From Calditenuis sp032249575 (GTDB taxonomy: Archaea > Thermoproteota > Nitrososphaeria_A > Caldarchaeales > Calditenuaceae), in NCBI GenBank assembly GCA_032249575.1, contig JAVVHL010000002.1:1-39331 (forward strand): a DNA stretch of 39,331 bases, given 5' to 3'. Positions 8,097 through 16,318 of the stretch are shown here, piece after piece (the first letter of the stretch is position 1; each line of letters opens with the position of its first letter). The notes under the pieces are model-generated. The model was not told the origin of the DNA and did not search any database. It saw only the letters and a list, made by a program, of their open reading frames with translations. Both the position numbers and the translations under genes were made by a program.

Positions 8097-10058
8097 TCAG
8101 GACCTCTCGAGGATCAGGGACGCCTTGGGCCCGACCGATACGGTCCAACCGTCAGGGACGACGGTGGTCGAGTTGTACTCGTCGATCAGCGCCGGACCCT
8201 CTGCCCTGAAGCCCCTCGGAAGTCGGTCCCTCCTGTAGACCGGCGTATCGACCCACTCGTCCCTCATCAAGGTCCTCCTAACGGAGGATGGTTCGGTGGA
8301 TCCAAATGCTGGGGCCTCCGGAAGGACGGGTTTGCGTCTGACCGAGACGGCCATCGCCCTGACCGTCACGACCTCTATCTCACGGTCGAGCTTCACGCCG
8401 TAAACAGTCTGGTGCTTCTCCTCGAAGGCCACCCTCACGTCCTCCAGCGTGCAGGGCCTGGGCACCTGGACGGTGAGCTCCCATCCCTGTCCCCTGTACC
8501 GGACGTCGGCCATCCTGACGAAGAAGTCCACCTTTCCCAGCTTGCCGGCCAGCCCCTCCTCGAGCCTCCTGAAGGTCCCCTCTAGGTCGGTGGGGAAAGA
8601 GGCCCTCGCCTCGAGCCTCCAGTCGGCCATCAGCAGTCCGAGAGCGCTGAAGACGCCGGGATGCGGAGGGACGACCACCTTCCGTATGCCGAGCTCCTCG
8701 GCCACGAACGGAGCGAACTGGGGGCCTGCGCCGCCGAACGCGAAGAGGGCGAACTCCGAAGGGTCGAGCCCCCTCTCGACGGTCACCAGCCTTATCGACC
8801 TGGCAGCCTCGAGGTGAGCGATCCTCAGGGCATCCCTCGCGACGCCGTAAGGGTCACCCATCCTCCTGAAGGCCTCCTCCACAGGGGCCTTGAGGAGCGG
8901 CATCTCGCCGCCGAGCAGACGGTCCGGCAACAGCCCTAACAGCAGGTTGGCGTCGGTCACCGTCGGGACCTTTCCTCCCCTTCCGTAACATATCGGCCCA
9001 GGATCGGCACCCGCACCCATCGGGCCCACCTTCAGCGCACCGAACTCGTCCAGCTCGATCATCGTCCCGCCTCCAGCAGAGACCTCAGCGAGGTCGATGA
9101 AGGTCGACCTGACAGGGTACCCCGAGCCTTTGACGATCCTGCCGTGATGGGCCTCCCCTCCTACCTCGTACTCGCCGGTCAGCTCGATCTCGTAGTTGAC
9201 AACGGACCCGGCCTTGGCAGTCGTTCCGCCTACGTCGAAGCTGATCACCTTCGGCTCCCCGATCAGCTTGGCGAACTCGCTGGCGGCCACCACACCGGCT
9301 GCCGGACCGCTCTCAATCATGTGGATCGGCCTCCTCCTCACCTCGTCGGTGTCCACGAGGCCGCCCGCGCTGGACATCACGTAGACCTCGCAACCGTCTC
9401 CCAACCCCTCCACCAGCCTCGAGACGTAGGTGGAGACGATCGGCATCAGGAGCGCGTTCACAACCGCAGTCGAGAACCTCTCGTACTCCCTGGGCTCAGG
9501 GGCGACTTCATGTGACGCTACGACGAACTCGAACTCCTCCGAGAGGACCCTCTTCGCGACCTCCTCGTTGTGGGGGTTGGCGCTGGAGTTCAGGAACGTG
9601 ACGGCCACAGCGACGACGCCTTTGCGCTTGAGAAACTCCGCTGCCCTCCTCACGTCCTCGACGCTCACCTCTTTCAGCACCTCACCTCGCGCATCGACCC
9701 TCTCGTCGACCTCTACCCTCAGCTCCCTCGGGACCAAGGGCCTGGGCTTCTCGAAGAAGAGGTCGTAGAGCTTGGGCCTGTTCTGCCTGCCGATCTCGAT
9801 GACGTCCCTGAACCCTCGTGTAAGCACCATCCCCACAGTAGGGACATCGAAGTGTACCTGCCCCCTCAGCGCGTTGGTCGCGATGGTGGAGGCGTGTAGC
9901 AGCTCCCTCACAGCACCGGCCCTCCTGACGCCCTCGATGACGGTCCTCTCAGGTGCCCTGACGTCGGTGAGGAGCTTGAACTGAACCACGTTGCCTTGCT
10001 CGTCTATCCGCACGAAGTCGGTGAAGGTCCCTCCTATGTCGACGGCTATTGTAGACAT
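8097..10058 (-). CDS. hyuA: Hydantoinase A/oxoprolinase-family ATPase subunit (HyuA-like)
   Basis: 653 aa, full length for the A subunit. It has the actin-like ATPase motifs of the family: AVDIGGTFTDFV at residues 5-16 and ISFDVGGTTAKAG near residue 270. These are followed by SAGGGTMIELDEFGALKVGP-type sequence with GAGADPGPICYGRGG shortly after, and FGGAGPQFAPFVAEELG. It should use ATP to activate a cyclic amide or related carbonyl for opening together with HyuB. ATG at 10058 has GAGG eight bases upstream and a TATA box near 10096. Its stop touches that of the racemase-family gene on the other strand. Substrate candidates from the family are hydantoins, 5-oxoproline and lactams; none can be chosen from sequence. 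Confidence 0.9.
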   Translation of the reverse strand: MSTIAVDIGGTFTDFVRIDEQGNVVQFKLLTDVRAPERTVIEGVRRAGAVRELLHASTIATNALRGQVHFDVPTVGMVLTRGFRDVIEIGRQNRPKLYDLFFEKPRPLVPRELRVEVDERVDARGEVLKEVSVEDVRRAAEFLKRKGVVAVAVTFLNSSANPHNEEVAKRVLSEEFEFVVASHEVAPEPREYERFSTAVVNALLMPIVSTYVSRLVEGLGDGCEVYVMSSAGGLVDTDEVRRRPIHMIESGPAAGVVAASEFAKLIGEPKVISFDVGGTTAKAGSVVNYEIELTGEYEVGGEAHHGRIVKGSGYPVRSTFIDLAEVSAGGGTMIELDEFGALKVGPMGAGADPGPICYGRGGKVPTVTDANLLLGLLPDRLLGGEMPLLKAPVEEAFRRMGDPYGVARDALRIAHLEAARSIRLVTVERGLDPSEFALFAFGGAGPQFAPFVAEELGIRKVVVPPHPGVFSALGLLMADWRLEARASFPTDLEGTFRRLEEGLAGKLGKVDFFVRMADVRYRGQGWELTVQVPRPCTLEDVRVAFEEKHQTVYGVKLDREIEVVTVRAMAVSVRRKPVLPEAPAFGSTEPSSVRRTLMRDEWVDTPVYRRDRLPRGFRAEGPALIDEYNSTTVVPDGWTVSVGPKASLILERS

Positions 10059-10090
10059 CGGTCCTCGACTCCCCGCATCGATGCGCGTTC

Positions 10091-10100
10091 CTAATTAAAG
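10091..10100 (-). promoter_or_regulatory. TATA box of hyuA
   Basis: The minus strand reads CTTTAATTAG, about 38 bases before the ATG. This predicts a leader of roughly 12 bases that includes the GAGG ribosome binding site. Confidence 0.55.
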
Positions 10101-10232
10101 CTGGGGCTTCGCTGCTGGCGATTCTGAAAGTGGGTAGGGACATGTTCCGTGGAGCTCCACATGCAACTCGGATGGACGTCCTTCAAGAGACGAGGGCGTG
10201 CGAAGAGCTGAGGATAAGTCCGCCGTGAAATC

Positions 10233-10240
10233 TTAAAAAT
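10233..10240 (+). promoter_or_regulatory. TATA-like box upstream of the unknown helical protein gene
   Basis: TTAAAAAT lies in the 212-base gap between hyuA and the gene starting at 10271. It predicts a transcript start near 10262, inside the inverted repeat at 10252-10269. Apart from this box, the palindrome and the hyuA TATA box, the gap shows nothing recognisable. Confidence 0.5.
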
Positions 10241-10251
10241 CATAAAGGAGA

Positions 10252-10269
10252 ACCCGTCGAGCGACGGGT
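10252..10269 (+). repeat. Perfect 7-base inverted repeat over the predicted transcript start
   Basis: ACCCGTC and GACGGGT flank a four-base GAGC spacer. The repeat lies one base before the TTG start and about 12 bases after the TATA-like box. It could be an operator or a 5' hairpin; the sequence alone does not decide. Confidence 0.6.
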
Positions 10270-10270
10270 C

Positions 10271-11422
10271 TTGGAGCTGCTGATCAGGGACATGGTCAGA
10301 GCTTGCATAGTCTCGAGGATGATCGGAGGAGAAGACGCGATGAAGGCCGGCTTCGGGATGCTCCACCGGGAGGTGGTGGCGTGTCATGTCAGCCTCGCTC
10401 AGCTCATGCTCTCCACGAGCTGGGTGGCCCAGAGGGCCCTGGAGATCGTCGAGAGGCACAGGGTGAGGAGGAAGGTGAAGGAGTTCGACGGAGTAGGTGG
10501 TGTGGACCGGGCTCTCAGCTCCCTGGTCTCGCCGTTTACCCTCCTGATGGCGGCCTCTGCCACATCAGGTGGGATGTGGGCACTGGTCAGGTACTCCGGC
10601 ACCTACGCATCGAGGCTGTTGGAGCTCGTCCGCGAGCTGGAGGAAGACGACGAGCTCGTCAGCACCGTAGGTCGGCTGGTCGAGCACGCCGCGCTGGCCA
10701 GCACCTTTGAGGAGAGGGGCAGGACGCTGATGCGCGACGTCCCCGAGGGCGAGGACGAGAGGTGGGTAAGCGAGAAGCAGGAGGCCGTCTACAACCTCCT
10801 CAGCACATCGGTAACGAGGCTCAGGACGAGGCTCGAGGAGTCAGGGGTCTCGAGGGAGGAGACCGCTGCGGCCGAGGAGCTGTGGGAGCTGGCGCTCCTC
10901 ACGACGGGACCCACTCAGCCGATAGTGGAGGCCGCCCTCAGCGTGCTCACCGACACGATAGGGAAGGTCAGCTTTAGGGGTGACATCGAGGAGCCGACCG
11001 AGCACGAGCTGCGGGACCTCGAGAGATCGATGGTGCTGGCGATGGAGGTGGCGCCTGCTGCTGCACTGATGGCCGCGGTCCTCTACAGCCCCGTCGAGGT
11101 CTACAAGGTGGAGATGGCAGTGGGAGGGAACGCCATGACCGCGCTGCTGGCCATGCTGGAGGAGGGCAGGGAGGCGCTCGGGAAGCTGAGGGAGGCCGTC
11201 GAGAGGGCACCTGAACCGGGAGGGGAGCTCGTCAGGCTCTGGCACCAGGAGCTGATGCTTTGGACTCCCTTCCACGTCGTCATCAGCCACGTGGCCCTGG
11301 CAGGCCTGCAGGACGAGTACTGGAAGGAGTTCAGGGAAGGGGTCGAGGAGCTCTACCAGCAGCTCAAGGAGGGCCTCGGTCGGAAACGGAGGCGGACGAA
11401 ACGTCGCGGCAAGGGGCGCTAG
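10271..11422 (+). CDS. Unknown mostly alpha-helical protein with a basic tail
   Basis: 383 aa, no family recognised. The sequence is almost entirely amphipathic helix, rich in Leu, Glu and Arg. Moderately hydrophobic stretches lie near residues 85-105 (SPFTLLMAASATSGGMWALV) and 255-270 (VAPAAALMAAVLYSP). The last 19 residues are strongly basic (KRRRTKRRGKGR), suggesting contact with nucleic acid, ribosome or membrane lipid. No signal peptide is seen. TTG at 10271 gives the longest form; ATG at 10292 is an equally possible start. Codon use matches its neighbours, so it is not obviously foreign. It is divergent from hyuA, with a palindrome at its promoter. Confidence 0.72.
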   Translation: MELLIRDMVRACIVSRMIGGEDAMKAGFGMLHREVVACHVSLAQLMLSTSWVAQRALEIVERHRVRRKVKEFDGVGGVDRALSSLVSPFTLLMAASATSGGMWALVRYSGTYASRLLELVRELEEDDELVSTVGRLVEHAALASTFEERGRTLMRDVPEGEDERWVSEKQEAVYNLLSTSVTRLRTRLEESGVSREETAAAEELWELALLTTGPTQPIVEAALSVLTDTIGKVSFRGDIEEPTEHELRDLERSMVLAMEVAPAAALMAAVLYSPVEVYKVEMAVGGNAMTALLAMLEEGREALGKLREAVERAPEPGGELVRLWHQELMLWTPFHVVISHVALAGLQDEYWKEFREGVEELYQQLKEGLGRKRRRTKRRGKGR

Positions 11423-11461
11423 GAATCCCGTGGTGATATTGAGCTCGCATCCGCGTGTCAC

Positions 11462-11470
11462 AATAATTTA
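11462..11470 (+). promoter_or_regulatory. TATA box of the nitroreductase gene
   Basis: AATAATTTA is about 35 bases before ATG 11501. It predicts a very short leader near the GGGGAGGAG ribosome binding site at 11486-11494. Confidence 0.55.
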
Positions 11471-11500
11471 GCCGGGCTATCGACATGGGGAGGAGTCCTC

Positions 11501-12274
11501 ATGAAGACAAGGGCGAGGAGGGGGACGCTGAGCGTCATAGCGAACAGGAGGAGCATCAGGTTCTTCTCCGATACGCCGGTACCGGACGAGGTCGTGGAGG
11601 TCCTCATCGATGCAGGCCAGAGGGCTCCCTGCGTCTTCCAGTCCTACACAGTCATCAGGATCGCGGACCAATCGCTGAGGAGCAGGATCAGGGAGATAGC
11701 GGAGGACGATCCGGCCCTCTCAGCACCGGTCTGGCTCCTCCTCTGCCTCGACCTGAGGAGGACCTCGAGGCTACTCAGCCTGATAAACGAGAGGAACGTG
11801 CTGAGGACCGAGAGGCATCCGATCGAGACGGTGGAGATGCTGACGGAGCTGGCGATGTTCGCGGAGAACGTGATCATAGCGTCCGAGGCGATGGGGCTCG
11901 GGAGCGTTCTGCTCGACTGGCCGCTGAGGGAGCCGGAGGAGTTCTCGAGGCTCCTGAAGCTTCCTGAGGGCGTGGTGCCTCTCTACCTCCTCTGCATAGG
12001 ACAGCCTAGGGAGAGCCCGCCCCTGAGGCCCAGGTTCCCGAGGCATCTGGTCTACAGCGTCGACCGTTACAAGGAGGCGAGCGACGAGGAGCTCCTGAAT
12101 TACCTCCGAGATGCCGACGTGGCCCTCAGATCCGAGGGGTACCTGAAGAAGTATGCAGACCTCGACGTGAGCCTCGCCGAGTACCTCTCGATGAAGGTGG
12201 CGGCGACGAAGGAGCAGGAGAGGGCAGAGGCAGAGGTCCAGAAGTTCCTGAGGAGGGCAGGCCTTACCATCTGA
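11501..12274 (+). CDS. Nitroreductase-family FMN oxidoreductase
   Basis: 257 aa cytosolic flavoprotein of the nitroreductase fold. The N-terminal FMN-binding motif NRRSIRFFSDTPVP (residues 15-28) is clear, followed by VLIDAGQRAPCVFQSYTV, the usual second FMN contact block. AENVIIASEAMGLGSVLLDWP (about 126-146) and YLLCIGQPRE mark the rest of the fold. The C-terminal 60 residues, a charged helix-rich extension (EQERAEAEVQKFLRRAGL), are longer than in minimal members. A strong GGGGAGGAG site fixes the ATG. Electron donor and acceptor are unknown. The next gene starts 46 bases downstream in the same direction. Confidence 0.85.
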   Translation: MKTRARRGTLSVIANRRSIRFFSDTPVPDEVVEVLIDAGQRAPCVFQSYTVIRIADQSLRSRIREIAEDDPALSAPVWLLLCLDLRRTSRLLSLINERNVLRTERHPIETVEMLTELAMFAENVIIASEAMGLGSVLLDWPLREPEEFSRLLKLPEGVVPLYLLCIGQPRESPPLRPRFPRHLVYSVDRYKEASDEELLNYLRDADVALRSEGYLKKYADLDVSLAEYLSMKVAATKEQERAEAEVQKFLRRAGLTI

Positions 12275-12320
12275 TCGGCCGGCTGAAAACCTATCACAAA
12301 GGACTTCTGAAGATCTGGCG

Positions 12321-13376
12321 TTGGGAGCGCTCTCCGAGCTGATGCCCAGGTACATCGAGATCGTTGAGGAGTCGATGCGGAGGCTCCTTCCGATGCGGAT
12401 GGACGAGGGCTATCTGAGGGAGCTGACGGGCCTTGACGGTTTCGACGTGGAAGCCCTCAACGCTGCCCTCTCGGTCCCCGCCTGGGACCTGCTGGGAAGG
12501 GGAGGGAAGAGGTGGAGGCCTGTGATGACGATGATGGTTTACGAGGCCCTCGGAGGGATGGCGGAGGAGATAGCGGATTTGGCAGCTGTGACGGAGCTGA
12601 TCCACAACGGAACGCTGGCCGTGGACGACGTCGAGGACCGCAGCGAGCTGAGGAGGGGAAGGCCCTGTGTTCACATCCTTTACGGAGAGGACATAGCGAT
12701 CAACATGGGCAACACCCTCTACTACCTGCCTCTCCTGGCAGCGATCAGGAGGGGCTCGGTCCCGGAGCGGCTGACGGGCAGAATTCTCACGGTCTACTTG
12801 GAGGAGATGACGAACCTCAGCTTGGGCCAGTCCCTGGACATCGCCTGGCACAGGTCGCTCTCCGAGGACGTCGACGAGGAGCGGTACATGACGATGTGCA
12901 AGCTCAAGACTGGATCGCTCGTCAGGATGGGCGTCAGGTTCGCGTGTGCTTTGCGTGGCGTCGACGAAAGCGTGGAGGAGAGGTTGGTGAGGTTCGGAGA
13001 CGCGGTCTCGGTCGCGTTCCAGATACAGGACGACGTGCTCAACCTTGTGGGCACAGAGGCCGAGTACGGCAAGGAGATAGGCGGCGACATCAAGGAGGGC
13101 AAGAGGACCTTGATGGTCGTCCACGCGCTGAGGAACCTGCCTGAGGCCAAGGCGAGGAGGCTCCTCGAGATCTTGAGAATGCAGACGTCGGACCAGCATC
13201 TGATCCGGGAGGCGATATCGCTGATCGTCGAGGCCGGGTCGATCGAGTACAGCAAGGCAGTAGCGCGGAGGCTGGTCGAGGAAGCCTGGGCTGGGATCGA
13301 GGGGCTGCTGCCCGAGTCGAGGCAGAAGGAGGGGCTAAGGGAGCTGGCGGCGTTCCTGGTGGAGCGGAGCAAGTAG
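12321..13376 (+). CDS. Geranylgeranyl/polyprenyl diphosphate synthase
   Basis: 351 aa trans-prenyltransferase that makes the isoprenoid diphosphate precursor of archaeal membrane lipids. The first Asp-rich motif is DDVED at residues 102-106, in HNGTLAVDDVEDRSELRRG. The second is DDVLN at 237-241, with GGDIKEGKRT after it, and GRGGKRWRPV near residue 59 binds IPP. The residue five before the first Asp is Gly97 rather than the bulky aromatic typical of many archaeal GGPP synthases, so product length is open. The DD.ED.S.LRRG block resembles eukaryotic GGPP synthases. Start is TTG at 12321, or ATG at 12342. The 3' end meets that of the GAPN gene. Confidence 0.88.
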   Translation: MGALSELMPRYIEIVEESMRRLLPMRMDEGYLRELTGLDGFDVEALNAALSVPAWDLLGRGGKRWRPVMTMMVYEALGGMAEEIADLAAVTELIHNGTLAVDDVEDRSELRRGRPCVHILYGEDIAINMGNTLYYLPLLAAIRRGSVPERLTGRILTVYLEEMTNLSLGQSLDIAWHRSLSEDVDEERYMTMCKLKTGSLVRMGVRFACALRGVDESVEERLVRFGDAVSVAFQIQDDVLNLVGTEAEYGKEIGGDIKEGKRTLMVVHALRNLPEAKARRLLEILRMQTSDQHLIREAISLIVEAGSIEYSKAVARRLVEEAWAGIEGLLPESRQKEGLRELAAFLVERSK

Positions 13377-13377
13377 C

Positions 13378-14910
13378 TCAGGAGGTTCTGGTCCTCCGGA
13401 CCTTCCCGAGCCCGGCCGGCTCGAGGTTGAAGACTATAGTCTTGATCACCATCATCTCCTCGATCGAGTACCCGATCCCCTCCCTCCCCAGGCCCGAGTC
13501 CTTCACACCTCCGAACGGGAAGAAGCCGACGCCGTGCCTGGGATAGTCGTTGACGGTCACCTCGCCCACCCTGAGCGCCTTGGCGACCCGCCACATCCTG
13601 TAGAAGTTGTTGGTGAAGACCGCCGCGTCGAGCCCGTACCTCGACCTCTCGGCTATCTGGAGGGCGTGCTCCTCGTCCCTGACCCTGACTATCGGGATGA
13701 CCGGACCGAAGGTCTCCTCCCAGAGTATTTTGGCGCTCTCCGGCACCCTGTCGAGCACCGTCGGCTGGTGGTAGGCCCTTTCGCGCTCCCCTCCGTGCAG
13801 CAGCACCGAGCCCTTTTCCACCGCGTCCCTTACGAGGCCGTTCACCCGCTCAGCGGCCTGCTCGTTGACGAGCGGCCCCATCTTGGTCGACGGGTCCCTA
13901 GGATCGCCCAGCCTCCACTCGGTTACCTGCTTCATGACCTCCTCCACGAACTCGTCGGCTACCGATTCCTGGACCAGAACGGCGCTCACGGCGTCGCACC
14001 TCTGCCCCGCGTTCCTGAAGGCGCCCTCGACGCACTTCGCAGCGCTCAGCTTCAGGTCGGCGTCGTCCAGCACTATCGCGTACGCCTTCCCTCCCAACTC
14101 GAGATGAAGCATCTTCCCGACGCCGTGCCTCGCGACCTCCCTTCCCACTTCGGTGCTTCCGGTGAAGGAGACCATGCCGACGTCCCTGTGGGCCGCCAGG
14201 AGGCTTCCGAGGTAGCCTGGGCCCGTGACGACGTTCAGGACGCCTTCAGGGAGGCCGGCCAGCTGGAAGGCCCTCGCCATCATCAACATCGAGATGGGGG
14301 TGGAGCTGGAGGGCTTGACCACCACCGAGTTGGCGCCGAGGATCGCTGGTATCACCTTCGCCGATGGGATGAAGAGCGGGTAGTTGAAGGGCCCGATCGC
14401 GCCCACAACGCCTACAGGTTCCCTCAACACTATCGCGACCTTCCCCACCGTGTCGGGCGACCAGTCACCGGGTATGTACTCTCCGCTGACCTTCCGCGAG
14501 TCCTCCATCGCCAGCCTCAGCCTCTCCGCTACCGCCCTCACCTCTCCCGGCGACTCCGAGATGGCCCTGCCCATCTCGAGCGTTATCGTCATGGCGAAGT
14601 CATCGGCGTGGTTCCTGACTATCCGCGCAACTTCCTCCATTATCTCGATCCTGTCTATAGCTGCGAGTGACCTGATCTTCCTCTGGTTCTCCTTCGCGGC
14701 CCTCACAGCCCTCTCGAGGTCCGACTCGTTGCAGCGCTGGACCCTCGCGATCACGGAGCCGTCGATGGGCGTCCTCAGGTCGAAGGTCGTTCCTTCTGAG
14801 GACCTGGTCCAAGAGCCGTCGATGAAGGTCTTGAACTCCGGGACGCCGTCAGGCCCCTCCTCGTAGATCTCCGAGAATATCCTGCCGAGCTTGATCTCGA
14901 CGGACCCCAT
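13378..14910 (-). CDS. gapN: Non-phosphorylating glyceraldehyde-3-phosphate dehydrogenase (archaeal GAPN)
   Basis: About 510 aa aldehyde dehydrogenase that oxidises glyceraldehyde 3-phosphate directly to 3-phosphoglycerate without making ATP. Counting from the GTG at 14913, the catalytic Cys is residue 306 in NAGQRCDA, the general-base Glu is 272 in LELGG, and the Asn of PFNYPL is 177. Several blocks match crenarchaeal GAPN rather than generic ALDH: EYIPGDWSPDT, and VNDYPRHGVGFFPFGG near the C-terminus. ATG at 14910 is preferred, being 25 bases from a TATA box; GTG at 14913 is the alternative. It lies just downstream of glycerate 2-kinase on the same strand but has its own promoter. Confidence 0.9.
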   Translation of the reverse strand: MGSVEIKLGRIFSEIYEEGPDGVPEFKTFIDGSWTRSSEGTTFDLRTPIDGSVIARVQRCNESDLERAVRAAKENQRKIRSLAAIDRIEIMEEVARIVRNHADDFAMTITLEMGRAISESPGEVRAVAERLRLAMEDSRKVSGEYIPGDWSPDTVGKVAIVLREPVGVVGAIGPFNYPLFIPSAKVIPAILGANSVVVKPSSSTPISMLMMARAFQLAGLPEGVLNVVTGPGYLGSLLAAHRDVGMVSFTGSTEVGREVARHGVGKMLHLELGGKAYAIVLDDADLKLSAAKCVEGAFRNAGQRCDAVSAVLVQESVADEFVEEVMKQVTEWRLGDPRDPSTKMGPLVNEQAAERVNGLVRDAVEKGSVLLHGGERERAYHQPTVLDRVPESAKILWEETFGPVIPIVRVRDEEHALQIAERSRYGLDAAVFTNNFYRMWRVAKALRVGEVTVNDYPRHGVGFFPFGGVKDSGLGREGIGYSIEEMMVIKTIVFNLEPAGLGKVRRTRTS

Positions 14911-14930
14911 CACATTTCGTTCTCCACCGC

Positions 14931-14938
14931 ATAATTTA
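14931..14938 (-). promoter_or_regulatory. TATA box of gapN
   Basis: The minus strand reads TAAATTAT, about 25 bases before the ATG at 14910, in the 34-base gap after the glycerate kinase stop. It implies a leaderless gapN message. Confidence 0.6.
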
Positions 14939-14944
14939 GCTGAA

Positions 14945-16318
14945 TCAGGCCGACCGCCGCTCGAAGGTCGTTCGCCGCTCGCTTCCTAGGACGATGATGA
15001 CGGTTATGTCGCCGACGTTCGTCCCTGTAGGGCCCGTGTAGATCAGGCCTCCGACCCTTTTGAAAAACGTATGAGAGTCGTTGTTCTCGAGGTACTCTTC
15101 CGGGTTCAGGCCCTTCTCGGCTGCACGTCGGAGCGTATCATCGGTCACCACGGCTCCTGCGGCATCGGTCGGCCCGTCGATCCCGTCCGTCCCCATCGAC
15201 GCGGCCACGAACCCTTCCACATCCCTGAGGTTTACAGCTAGAGCAAGGGCGAGCTCCTGGTTTCTGCCTCCCACACCGCTGCCCCTGACGGTTACGACCG
15301 TCTCCCCACCTGCCACGACGGCTGCAGGAGGTCTGAGTGGAATTCCGGACCTTCTGATGTCCTTGGCGATGGCCGACAGCAAACGGGCCGCTTCACGGGC
15401 CTCGCCTGAGAGCATGCTCGTCAACGGGAGGGTTTTGATGCCTCTTCTGCTGAATGCCGATGCGGCTGCTTTGACGGCGTCCAGGTTGCTGCCCACCACC
15501 ACGTTGCGGACCTTGCTGAAGCACTGGTCTCCGGGCTTCGGCGTCTCCGGGTAGGCGCCTCGCGCGCCGGCCTCCAAATGCCTTAAAACCCTCTCAGGCA
15601 CGTCGGCTCTCCTCCTCGCTATCACCTTGAGCGCGTCGGCGTACGTCGTGGGATCCGGTGCGGTGGGACCTGATCCTATCACATCTATCCTGTCGCCGAC
15701 CACGTCGGAGAGTATGAGGGCATAGGTTCTGCACCTGAGTTCTTTCGCGAGCCAGCCGCCCTTGATGGCGCTGAGGTGCTTGCGGACCGTGTTGAGCTCC
15801 TCTATCGAGGCTCCAGCCCTCATCAAGGCCTCTGAGGCCGCAGCCACTTCCTCCACTGTCAAATCGCCGGCGGGAACGACGCAGAGCGACGACGCACCAC
15901 CGGAGAGGAGGACGAACGCCAGTGACCTCTCGCCGCAGCTTCGAGCGTACTCGAGGACCTTCTGTCCCGCCGTCAGGCTTGACGAGTCGGGTTTGGGGTG
16001 CGATGCGTGGATCGTTTCGAGGGGCTGGAGGCTTCCGGGCGGTTCGTAGCCTCGGGGCAACACTACAACTCCCCTGACTGGCCTCCCCTCAAGGAGTTTG
16101 AGCATCTTGGCCGCCATGGAGTACGATGCCTTCCCCACCGCGAGGACGACGAATTCGTCGAACTTGTCGAGCTTTAGCACTTCACCGTCTACGAAGAGCC
16201 TTCTCCCAACCCTCTTGACGTGACGGCCCAGCAGACGGCCCGGCTCAACTGCCTCGAGGACGCGGTCCAACGTGTAAACCAAGTCGCCTACGTCCTCCAG
16301 CCCCTCGACCCTGATCAT
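14945..16318 (-). CDS. gckA: Glycerate 2-kinase (GckA/MOFRL type)
   Basis: 457 aa ATP-dependent kinase converting D-glycerate to 2-phosphoglycerate, as in the non-phosphorylative Entner-Doudoroff route and serine/glycerate use. Visible landmarks are VVLAVGKASYSMAAKMLK (about residue 60), LLSGGASSLCVVP (near 138-150), LNTVRKHLSAIKGG, LILSDVVGD with IGSGPTAPDPTTYADAL, and the C-terminal MOFRL block GVGGRNQELALALA with SMGTDGIDGPTDAAGA. ATG at 16318; no clear ribosome binding site or TATA box was found. Its neighbour gapN also feeds the lower glycolytic trunk, so the two likely serve the same sugar pathway. Confidence 0.92.
   Translation of the reverse strand: MIRVEGLEDVGDLVYTLDRVLEAVEPGRLLGRHVKRVGRRLFVDGEVLKLDKFDEFVVLAVGKASYSMAAKMLKLLEGRPVRGVVVLPRGYEPPGSLQPLETIHASHPKPDSSSLTAGQKVLEYARSCGERSLAFVLLSGGASSLCVVPAGDLTVEEVAAASEALMRAGASIEELNTVRKHLSAIKGGWLAKELRCRTYALILSDVVGDRIDVIGSGPTAPDPTTYADALKVIARRRADVPERVLRHLEAGARGAYPETPKPGDQCFSKVRNVVVGSNLDAVKAAASAFSRRGIKTLPLTSMLSGEAREAARLLSAIAKDIRRSGIPLRPPAAVVAGGETVVTVRGSGVGGRNQELALALAVNLRDVEGFVAASMGTDGIDGPTDAAGAVVTDDTLRRAAEKGLNPEEYLENNDSHTFFKRVGGLIYTGPTGTNVGDITVIIVLGSERRTTFERRSA

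Noticed and set aside
983..10058. Whole hyu/liv island as a recent horizontal acquisition
   Set aside because: Base composition and AGG-rich arginine codon use look like the surrounding genes, and no integrase, tRNA junction or direct repeats flank it.
12294..13199. Long minus-strand open frame opposite the prenyl synthase
   Set aside because: Low-complexity His/Arg/Pro/Leu-rich product with no motif; the plus strand has both DDxxD-type motifs. Long shadow frames are expected at this GC content.
13534..14670. 378-codon plus-strand open frame opposite gapN
   Set aside because: The minus strand carries the catalytic Cys, Glu and Asn motifs of an aldehyde dehydrogenase. The plus-strand product is compositionally biased.
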